From Rubrivirga sp. SAORIC476 (GTDB lineage Bacteria; Bacteroidota; Rhodothermia; Rhodothermales; Rubricoccaceae): a stretch of DNA of 64,000 nucleotides. The stretch is taken from NCBI RefSeq assembly GCF_002283555.1, contig NZ_MVOI01000007.1, positions 62,001 through 126,000 on the forward strand, written 5' to 3'. The notes below the pieces were generated by a model. The model was not told the DNA's origin. It did no database searches and saw only the letters and a program-made list of their open reading frames with translations. Shown piece by piece: positions 41,654 to 48,118 of this stretch. The position numbers and the translations under genes were made by a program. The number at the start of each line of letters is the position of its first letter. Within the stretch, counting starts at the first letter, position 1.

Positions 41654-42436
41654 ATGCTCCGGCTCAGCCTCCCCCTCCGCATCGCCCGCATCCGCACCGC
41701 GCGGTCCCCCCGCTTCCGCCTGCCGCGCTCGTTCGGTCTCGCGGCGCTCCTGGCCTTGGTCGCCTTCGCGCCCACGCAGGAAGCGAAGGCGCAGTGGGCC
41801 GTGATCGACCCGGCCCACATCGCGAAGTCGATCTACAACGGGCGCCAGATCCTCCAGCAGCTCCGGGCGCAGCGCGACCAGCTCGTCGCCTTCCGCGAGA
41901 ACGTCCGCAAGCTCCGGAGCTACAACGTCCGCGACGTGGGCGGGCTCATCGACCAGTTCGACCGGACGATCGTCTCGGGCGGCCAGCTCGCCTACACCTC
42001 GGCCGACCTCGCGCGGGAATTCGACGAGACCTACCGCTCGTTCGACGTGAACGACCCCGCGGGCGAGGCCCGGCGCGTGCTGGAGGACCGGCTCTCGGGC
42101 TCGCTCAACACGCTCCGGGCACTCCGCGAGCACGCGACCCAGCTCCAGACGTCGCGGCGTGACCTCCAGGGGTTCCAGTCCCAGATCCGCGCGGCCACGA
42201 CGGCCCAGCAGATCGCCGAGCTCCAGGGGACCGTCCAGGCGTACCAGGCGCAGGAGACCCAGATGCTCCGGCAGGTCGTGATGCTCCAGGCCGACCAGGC
42301 GGCGCAGTCCGACGCTCGCGAGGCGGCCGTCCGGGCCTACGCCCGCGAGGTCGGTCGGGCGCAGTCGGCGCGGAGCCGGGACTACGCGCGCCGGATGGGC
42401 GGGCGGGACTACGGGAGCCGCCCAGTCATCGACTGA
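41654..42436 (+). CDS. trbJ: TrbJ/VirB5-like T4SS protein
   Basis: Encodes 260 residues. A long basic N-terminus leads into a signal peptide (SFGLAALLALVAFAPTQEAKAQ), then WAVIDPAHIAKSIYNGRQILQQL, the hallmark TrbJ opening. The rest is coiled-coil rich (QLRAQRDQLVAFRENVRKL, AQQIAELQGTVQAYQAQE). TrbJ is a periplasmic or pilus-tip protein of the VirB5 group needed for pilus assembly. I chose the ATG at 41654; a GTG at 41621 is possible. A hairpin follows the stop. Confidence 0.88.
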   Translation: MLRLSLPLRIARIRTARSPRFRLPRSFGLAALLALVAFAPTQEAKAQWAVIDPAHIAKSIYNGRQILQQLRAQRDQLVAFRENVRKLRSYNVRDVGGLIDQFDRTIVSGGQLAYTSADLAREFDETYRSFDVNDPAGEARRVLEDRLSGSLNTLRALREHATQLQTSRRDLQGFQSQIRAATTAQQIAELQGTVQAYQAQETQMLRQVVMLQADQAAQSDAREAAVRAYAREVGRAQSARSRDYARRMGGRDYGSRPVID

Positions 42437-42448
42437 TCGCCCCGGGTC

Positions 42449-42471
42449 CGGTGACGGGAGGGCCGTCACCG
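42449..42471 (+). terminator. Hairpin between trbJ and the trbK-slot lipoprotein
   Basis: cggtgacgg at 42449-42457 and ccgtcaccg at 42463-42471 form a perfect 9-bp stem with a 5-nt loop, 13 bp after the trbJ stop. No T-run follows, so it could be an attenuator or an mRNA-stability element that changes the ratio of upstream and downstream products. Confidence 0.5.
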
Positions 42472-42521
42472 CTGGCGTCTAGCGTCGGCGGCGGTGGCCC
42501 TCCCATTTCCCTGACCGACCC

Positions 42522-43001
42522 ATGACCCGCCCCGCCTTGCTGTCCGTCCTCGTCCTCCTGATCTCTGCCGGTTGCGGCTCCGGCGACGCGCCCGAGGCGG
42601 TCGCGCCAGAGGCTCCAACGGTGCCGAGCGCGGTCGCATACCTCCAGGCGTGCGTCGACGACGCACCAGACGAGCCGTGCCCCCCAAACCCCGACGCGGA
42701 TGCGGCCTACTGGACGGTCCAGCAGGAGGCCCAGAGCGAGAGCTACCTCGACGCAGCGGAGCTCTGCCTCCGTGCGGCCCTCGAGAGCCAGAAGGCGGGC
42801 CGCGAGGGCGCCTGCGTCGACGTGTACGAGGCCTACGTCACCGAGGGCGTCCGCTCCGACCTCGGCGGCCGACTCGACGAGTCCGAGGCCCGGCGTGGCT
42901 ACGCGAAGGCGCGGATCGCACTCCAGCGCCAGCGGAGCCAGACGTTCATCGACGGGATGCGCGCCGAGCCCGGCCGTGACGTCCCCCAGTCCATCGAGTA
43001 G
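42522..43001 (+). CDS. Lipoprotein in the trbK position, candidate entry-exclusion protein
   Basis: Encodes 159 residues. MTRPALLSVLVLLISAGCGS is a lipoprotein signal with lipobox S-A-G-C. The mature part is acidic with four cysteines (LQACVDDAPDEPC, AELCLRAAL, GACVDVYEAY) and a helical second half. No sequence family is recognised. In Ti/IncP-type operons the gene between trbJ and trbL is trbK, a small lipoprotein that blocks entry of a second copy. Position, lipidation and lack of conservation fit an entry-exclusion role, although RP4 TrbK is much shorter. Function is inferred from order only. Confidence 0.6.
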   Translation: MTRPALLSVLVLLISAGCGSGDAPEAVAPEAPTVPSAVAYLQACVDDAPDEPCPPNPDADAAYWTVQQEAQSESYLDAAELCLRAALESQKAGREGACVDVYEAYVTEGVRSDLGGRLDESEARRGYAKARIALQRQRSQTFIDGMRAEPGRDVPQSIE

Positions 43002-43004
43002 CCC

Positions 43005-43949
43005 GTGACGCCCCTCCACCTCCGCGACGCCCACCGCCAGAGGCTCTTCGCACGCCGAGCCCTCGGAGGGGCCGGTCTCGCCGCGCTGGTGGTCGTCCTC
43101 GCGCCGGAGGCCAGCGCCCAGTCTCCGCCGCCGGAGGTGCTCGACACCATCGTCGAGGACTTCCGCACCGCGGCCGACAACGCGCGCCCGGCGCTCCTCG
43201 CCATCGCGCGGGGGACGTTCGGGGTCCTTGCCGTAATCGAGATCGCGCTAAGCGGGCTCTACTGGACGCTCCGCGCTGAGGGGCCGTACAAGGTGCTCAC
43301 CGGGCTCGTCGTCAAGCTGGGGTGGCTCGCGTTCGCCTTCGGGCTCATCGCGACGTTCGACGTCTGGTTCCCGCCGGTCATCAACGGGTTCCTCGCGGCG
43401 GGGCAGTCGGCGTCGCCAGGCACGTTCAGCCCGGGCGAGGTGCTCGGCCTGGGCGTCGAGATCTCGACCTCGATGGTGAACGCGATGTTCGAGGACCTCT
43501 CGATCCTCGACGTCGACGGCCCGACGCTCACGAACATCGTCCTGGTCGCGATCGCGGCGCTCGTGATGGAGATTCTTTTCGCCGTCATCGCGGGGATGGT
43601 CGTACTCGTACTCGTCGAGTCGTTCCTCGTCCTCGCGTGCGGGTCGCTGGTGCTCGGGTTCGCCGCGTTCCGGGGGACGGCCTCGCTCGCAGACCGGTTC
43701 GTGGCCTACGTGTTCTCGGTCGGGATCAAGCTGTTCGTGCTCTTCCTGCTGGTCTCGGTTGGGATGGACGTCGCCGACGCTTGGCTCCCCATCATCCAGT
43801 CGAACCCGGGGACGGTCGCGCCGATGCTGGCGGTCCTGGGCGGGGCGATCACGTTCGCCCTGCTCGTGATCGTGCTGCCGTCGAAGGCGGCCTCGTTCCT
43901 CACGCGCGACTTCCAGCCCGGCTTCGTCCGCGCGCTCCAAGCCGTGTAG
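43005..43949 (+). CDS. trbL: TrbL/VirB6-type T4SS channel protein
   Basis: Encodes 314 residues. A signal-like helix (GGAGLAALVVVLAPEASA) is followed by DTIVEDFRTAADNARPAL and about six membrane segments, including LAVIEIALSGLYWTL, NIVLVAIAALVMEILFAVI and MLAVLGGAITFALLVIVLP. This is the VirB6/TrbL layout of polytopic inner-membrane channel components. The GTG at 43005 is 3 bp after the lipoprotein stop, so translation is coupled. A 7-bp-stem hairpin follows. Confidence 0.88.
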   Translation: MTPLHLRDAHRQRLFARRALGGAGLAALVVVLAPEASAQSPPPEVLDTIVEDFRTAADNARPALLAIARGTFGVLAVIEIALSGLYWTLRAEGPYKVLTGLVVKLGWLAFAFGLIATFDVWFPPVINGFLAAGQSASPGTFSPGEVLGLGVEISTSMVNAMFEDLSILDVDGPTLTNIVLVAIAALVMEILFAVIAGMVVLVLVESFLVLACGSLVLGFAAFRGTASLADRFVAYVFSVGIKLFVLFLLVSVGMDVADAWLPIIQSNPGTVAPMLAVLGGAITFALLVIVLPSKAASFLTRDFQPGFVRALQAV

Positions 43950-43954
43950 CGCTT

Positions 43955-43987
43955 CGGTCTCCCGGACGGCCTGGGGTTCAGAGACCG
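43955..43987 (+). terminator. Inverted repeat after trbL
   Basis: cggtctc at 43955-43961 and gagaccg at 43981-43987 form a perfect 7-bp dyad with a 19-nt loop, 5 bp after the trbL stop. It separates the trbB-L block from the XRE regulator and the trbF-I block. It could be a partial terminator. Confidence 0.35.
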
Positions 43988-44049
43988 CAGCGCCGGAATG
44001 GGTCATAGAGTACGTGGACACCGGCTGTCCGCACGGGGAAGTTGGCCCC

Positions 44050-44400
44050 ATGCCCGACTCCCCCGACCTCTCGTTCCCCTTCGGTCCCCAGCCGACCGAG
44101 ATCCTGGGCCGCCTGGCCCGAGTTCGGCGGCTCGCCCTCGGACTGGCTCCGGAGGACGTGGCCGAACGGTGCGGGCTCGAGTGGACGTACGTGCTGGAGC
44201 TCGAACGTGGGGTCGCGGACCCCGAGCTCGACATCTTCCTCCTGTGGGCGCGGGGGCTCGACCTCGACCCCGTCGAGCTGATGCGCCAGGCGAACGCGAT
44301 CCTTCTGGAGGAGAACGCCTGGTACGCCGAGGCCGTCCGCCGAGGCGACATGTCCTGGTCGGAAGGGGAGGCCCCAGGGGACGGACCGGCTTCGAGGTAG
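44050..44400 (+). CDS. Small XRE-type helix-turn-helix regulator inside the trb operon
   Basis: Encodes 116 residues. The DNA-binding region is ILGRLARVRRLALGLAPEDVAERCGLEWTYVLELERGV (about residues 20-58), a Cro/C1-type helix-turn-helix, then a short helical C-terminus with an acidic/aromatic segment (LLEENAWYAEAVRRGDMSW). The ATG at 44050 is preferred over a GTG at 44014. It lies between trbL and trbF, where no regulator is normally found. Directly after its stop are three 15-bp direct repeats that could be its operator, implying local control of trbF, trbG, trbI and traG. Confidence 0.75.
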   Translation: MPDSPDLSFPFGPQPTEILGRLARVRRLALGLAPEDVAERCGLEWTYVLELERGVADPELDIFLLWARGLDLDPVELMRQANAILLEENAWYAEAVRRGDMSWSEGEAPGDGPASR

Positions 44401-44402
44401 CC

Positions 44403-44455
44403 CGCCCGTTACGCTGATCGGCGTAACGCTGATCTACGTAACGCGCGAACGGGCG
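44403..44455. promoter_or_regulatory. Three 15-bp direct repeats within an inverted repeat, before trbF
   Basis: gttacgctgatcggc (44408), gtaacgctgatctac (44423) and gtaacgcgcgaacgg (44438) are tandem with an exact 15-bp period. They are enclosed by cgcccgtt at 44403-44410 and aacgggcg at 44448-44455, a perfect 8-bp inverted repeat. The cluster starts 3 bp after the XRE gene stop and about 70 bp before the trbF start. Confidence 0.65.
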
Positions 44456-44526
44456 GCCCTTCTGCCGTTGTGAGCCTCGGACGTGCGAAGCTGCGCTCAG
44501 GGGAGGGAACGCCTCCCTGACCGTCC

Positions 44527-45411
44527 GTGCCCTTCCCGAGCCTCCGCCGCCCCCCGTCCTCGAACGGGGCCGCCCCGCCGTCCGAGCGGACGAAGCCGAA
44601 GGGCTGGGACTACGGCGCGAAGGAGTCGCCCGAGGTGTTGCGCGGCCGGTACGAGTTCCACCGCGCGTTCTCCGACCTCGCGAAGGGGAAGCGGAACTGG
44701 CAGGTCGCCGCCTTCTTCGCTTTCGCCGTCCTCGCGCTCGCCGTCGCAGGGCTGGTGACGCTCGCGGCCCAAAGCCGGGTCGTCCCCTACGTCGTCGAGG
44801 TCGACCGGCTCGGCCGGGCCTCGGCCATCGCGCCCGCCGAGGCGGTCCCGGCCGTGGCCGACCGCGTCGTCATCGCGGCGCTCTCGGCGTTCGTCACGAA
44901 CATCCGGACGGTCTATGCCGACCCCGTCGCGCAGCGCGACGCCGTCTACCGGGCCTACGCCTACGTCGGCGGCGACGCGCGGGCGTTCCTGGAGGGCTAC
45001 TTCTCCGACCCACAGAACGACCCACGCCGCCTCGGCAAGGGCGCGCGGCGGAGCGTCGAGGTCGTCGCCGTGCTCCCCGTGCCGGGGACGGCGGCGGACG
45101 GCGCGCGGACGTACCGCGTGACGTGGAACGAGACCGAGTCGTCGCCCCAGCGCGGCGACACCGAGCGGGCGTGGGAGGGCTACCTCTCGGTCGTGGTCGC
45201 CCCGCCGACGACGACGGAGGGCGTCGAGCGGAACCCGCTCGGCGTGTTCGTGACCGACCTCTCGTGGAGCCCGCTCGCGGGCACCGGCGAGCCGGACGAG
45301 GCCGACGAGCCTGTGGACGACGCCCCTCCCGCCGAGAGCCGCCAGCCCGACGAGCCCACGCCGAGGGGCGTGCTCGCGCAGCCCCAGCCCGCCGATTCGA
45401 CGCAGCCGTAG
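44527..45411 (+). CDS. trbF: TrbF/VirB8-type T4SS protein
   Basis: Encodes 294 residues from a GTG. A polar N-terminus (GWDYGAKESPEVLRGRYEF) leads to one membrane helix (VAAFFAFAVLALAVAGLVTL) and the VirB8 periplasmic domain: VVPYVVEVDRLGRASAIAPA, NIRTVYADPVAQRDAVYRAY and YRVTWNETE. A Pro/Glu-rich tail of about 50 residues extends the usual length. VirB8 proteins nucleate the inner-membrane complex. It is followed by heptad array F and trbG. Confidence 0.9.
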   Translation: MPFPSLRRPPSSNGAAPPSERTKPKGWDYGAKESPEVLRGRYEFHRAFSDLAKGKRNWQVAAFFAFAVLALAVAGLVTLAAQSRVVPYVVEVDRLGRASAIAPAEAVPAVADRVVIAALSAFVTNIRTVYADPVAQRDAVYRAYAYVGGDARAFLEGYFSDPQNDPRRLGKGARRSVEVVAVLPVPGTAADGARTYRVTWNETESSPQRGDTERAWEGYLSVVVAPPTTTEGVERNPLGVFVTDLSWSPLAGTGEPDEADEPVDDAPPAESRQPDEPTPRGVLAQPQPADSTQP

Positions 45412-45415
45412 TCGT

Positions 45416-45436
45416 CTAGCGTCTAGACCCTAGCCC
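45416..45436. promoter_or_regulatory. CTAG heptad array F (3 units) before trbG
   Basis: CTAG at 45416, 45423 and 45430, 7 bp apart. The array starts 5 bp after the trbF stop and ends 8 bp before the trbG ATG (45445), again in the ribosome-binding position. Confidence 0.7.
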
Positions 45437-45444
45437 ACCCGACC

Positions 45445-46503
45445 ATGCGATTCATCCCATTCGCCCTCGCGCTCCTCCTCACCGCATCCGCCTCGGCCCA
45501 GTCCGCGCCCGACCCGCCAGAGGCCCAGACCATAGTGGACCTCGCCCGCGCCTCTGGCGAAGTCGAGGCGACCGAGCTCCCGGTCGGCCGCCCCGTGGGT
45601 GACGGGTTCGACGGCGGCGCCGTCGTCGTGACGGCGGGGGAGATGGAGGAGGCGCTCGGCGAGCTCGTCCGCGAATACCAGCGGACCGGACGCGCCCGCG
45701 TGCTCCGCCAGTCGGCCGTGTGGGTGTTCCCGTTCGGCCACACCCAGCCCGTGCTCGCGTGCGCCCCGCTCCGGGCGTCGGTCGTCGAGCTCGAAGAGGG
45801 CGAGACCGTGCTCGGGGTCGTCGCTGGCGACACCGAGCGGTTCGCGGTCGACCTCGCGGCCACGGGCCGCTCGGGGCGGACGCCGCTCGTGGTCGTGAAG
45901 CCCCTTCAATACGACGTGACGACGAACCTCGTGGTCTCGACCGACCGTCGGGTCTACCACGTCACGCTCGACTCGGCGCCACGCCCGAGCCGTGCGTCGG
46001 GTACCCGACGCGGCGGGGAGGACCTCAACCCCCAGACCCGCTACGCCCGCCACGTCCGGTTCTACTACCCCGACGACGCGCTGGCAGCCCTCGCGACCGA
46101 GGCCGCGACGGGCGCGGCGGCAATCCGACCGACGGTGGCCTCTGGCGACGACGAAGCGGTCTCGCTTGACGACCTCACGTTCGCCTACGAGTGGTCCGGT
46201 GACCCCGTGCTCCGCGAGCGCGTCGCGCGGGTCTTCGACGACGGCGCGCACACCTACGTCCAGCTCGCCCGCGGGCGGAGCGGGGAGGCCCCTGTGCTCT
46301 ACGCCATCGGGCCGGACGGCTCGCGCGAGGTGCTCAACTACGCTTACCGCCCCGGCCGCGGCGGCGCCGGGACCTACGTGGCCGACCGCGTCCTCGACCG
46401 GGCCGACCTCGTGCTCGGGGCGACGGTGAAGAAGGGGCCATTCGGGCTCTTCGGCCGCCGCCAGATCGAGCGGGCCGTCCGCATCGCCCGCGTCTCTCGC
46501 TAA
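45445..46503 (+). CDS. trbG: TrbG/VirB9-type T4SS outer complex protein
   Basis: Encodes 352 residues. A Sec signal (FIPFALALLLTASASAQ) precedes a beta-rich domain. TrbG/VirB9 features include FPFGHTQPVLACAPLRASV, VKPLQYDVTTNLVVSTDRRVYHV near 150 and RHVRFYYPDDALA, followed by the C-terminal LFGRRQIERAVRI. It forms the outer-membrane core complex with TrbI; no separate trbH lipoprotein is present. It lies between trbF and trbI in the standard order. Confidence 0.92.
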   Translation: MRFIPFALALLLTASASAQSAPDPPEAQTIVDLARASGEVEATELPVGRPVGDGFDGGAVVVTAGEMEEALGELVREYQRTGRARVLRQSAVWVFPFGHTQPVLACAPLRASVVELEEGETVLGVVAGDTERFAVDLAATGRSGRTPLVVVKPLQYDVTTNLVVSTDRRVYHVTLDSAPRPSRASGTRRGGEDLNPQTRYARHVRFYYPDDALAALATEAATGAAAIRPTVASGDDEAVSLDDLTFAYEWSGDPVLRERVARVFDDGAHTYVQLARGRSGEAPVLYAIGPDGSREVLNYAYRPGRGGAGTYVADRVLDRADLVLGATVKKGPFGLFGRRQIERAVRIARVSR

Positions 46504-46521
46504 CCGAAGCTCCCCGCCCCG

Positions 46522-48117
46522 ATGGCCCACGACCCCTTCGACGACCTGGACGGCGCCTCTGACGAGCCGCCCCGCCACCCCGACCTCTCCGAGTTCGAGC
46601 TGAGCGCCGAGACGCCAGAGGCCGACGTGCCTCTGGCGAACGCCTCGCTCGCAGACGAGCCGTTCTCGTTCGACGACGAGCCCGCGGACGCCCCGCGCGG
46701 CGACCTCCTCGCGGGGACCGACGACGGCCGCTACGAGCCAGTCCGTGTCAACCGCCGCCTGGTGCTCGGCGGGCTCCTCATCGCGGGCGCCGCCGTACTC
46801 CTGGGCCTCCTGGTGTTCTCGGGCGACTCGGACTCCGCCGAGCGCGACGTCGCCGGCGTCGAGCGCCCCGAGGCGGCCCCGCCCGACTTCCTCGAACGAG
46901 GAGGAGACGACCTGTACGCCCTCGACGGCGACCCAACGGCCCCAGCCCCTGAGGTCTACGCGGCCGACCCCTACGCCGACCCGTACAGGCCGTCCTACGC
47001 CGCGCCCGCCTACACACCGGACTACAGGACGTCGTCGGTTGGCCCCACCGCGTCGCCGTCCTACAGCGCGTCTCCCCAGCCGGTGGCCGCTCGCGAGGAG
47101 CGCGTGACGCCGGAGGCCGACGCCTTCGCGCGGGCGCTGGCCTCGCCGGTCGTCGCGCGGACGGGCGCGCTCACGCTCGGTCCGGGCGCGGCACCCGTCG
47201 ACGACCCGGACGCGGTCCGGCTCGACCCCGAGCTCCAGCGCGAGGTCGACGAGATCCGGCTCATCGCCCAGCAACTCGCGCCCGCCGCCAGCGGCCCGCC
47301 GGTCCCGAGCCAGCCGACGGCACAGGCCGTCGCCCTGCCGCCTCTCGCGGCTCCTGTGCCCCAGGGGCGTGGCGCGGTAAGCCCGGGTCCCGACACCCGC
47401 CGCGCGTTCGCGGAGCGCACCTCGGCGCTCGGGGAGGGCCGCTACGGCGTCCGCGTCCAGGTGCCCGAGACCCCGTTCGTGCTCCAGGCCGGGACCATCA
47501 TCCCGGCCGCGCTCGTGACCGGGATCGACTCCGAGTTGCCCGGCGCCGTCGTCGGCCAGGTCACGCGCGACGTGTACGACAGCCGGAGCCAGTACCACGT
47601 CTTGGTCCCGAAGGGGAGCCGCCTCATCGGCGAGTACGACGACCAGATCGCGTACGGCCAGAACCGGGCGCTCGTAGCCTGGACGCGGATCGTCTTCCCC
47701 GACGGCCGCTCGGTCGCGCTCCCCGGCCTCGACGCGAAGGACCTCCGGGGCTACTCCGGGCTCCGCGGCCGCGTGGACCGCCACTTCGCGCAGACGTTCG
47801 GGTCGGCCGTGTTGCTGGCGACGGTCGGGGCGGGCGCCCAGCTCGCGCTGCCCGACGGCGGCGGTGAGGACTTCGCGCAGAGCCCGCAGGAGGTGATCGC
47901 GGGCCAGATCGCCCTCGAGCTCTCGCGCGTGGCCTCGAAGATCGTCGAGCGCGGCCTCGACGTGCAGCCGACGCTCCGGATCTCGCCGGGCCACCGGTTC
48001 ACGGTCTTCCTCGCGCGCGACCTCGCGTTTGCGGCGCCGTACCGGACGGCACCGGCCGAGCCCCGGTTCACGCGTCCCCCCACGCCGCGCGCGCCGCACG
48101 GAGGGGCGGGTCGGTAG
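46522..48117 (+). CDS. trbI: TrbI/VirB10-type T4SS protein
   Basis: Encodes 531 residues. A long acidic cytoplasmic N-terminus precedes one membrane helix (RLVLGGLLIAGAAVLLGLLVF, about residues 77-97). A Pro/Ala/Tyr-rich periplasmic linker follows, then the VirB10 C-terminal beta-barrel domain with VLQAGTIIPAALVTGIDSEL, VYDSRSQYHVLVPKGSRLIG and RIVFPDGRSVALPGLDAKD. These are canonical TrbI blocks. It spans both membranes and links the motor to the outer complex. It ends 1 bp before the traG start. Confidence 0.93.
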   Translation: MAHDPFDDLDGASDEPPRHPDLSEFELSAETPEADVPLANASLADEPFSFDDEPADAPRGDLLAGTDDGRYEPVRVNRRLVLGGLLIAGAAVLLGLLVFSGDSDSAERDVAGVERPEAAPPDFLERGGDDLYALDGDPTAPAPEVYAADPYADPYRPSYAAPAYTPDYRTSSVGPTASPSYSASPQPVAAREERVTPEADAFARALASPVVARTGALTLGPGAAPVDDPDAVRLDPELQREVDEIRLIAQQLAPAASGPPVPSQPTAQAVALPPLAAPVPQGRGAVSPGPDTRRAFAERTSALGEGRYGVRVQVPETPFVLQAGTIIPAALVTGIDSELPGAVVGQVTRDVYDSRSQYHVLVPKGSRLIGEYDDQIAYGQNRALVAWTRIVFPDGRSVALPGLDAKDLRGYSGLRGRVDRHFAQTFGSAVLLATVGAGAQLALPDGGGEDFAQSPQEVIAGQIALELSRVASKIVERGLDVQPTLRISPGHRFTVFLARDLAFAAPYRTAPAEPRFTRPPTPRAPHGGAGR

Positions 48118-48118
48118 C

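Noticed and set aside
42479-42482. Single CTAG before the trbK-slot gene as another heptad array
   Set aside because: No second unit occurs 7 bp on either side, so it does not meet the periodicity criterion. Isolated CTAGs at stop codons elsewhere were rejected likewise.
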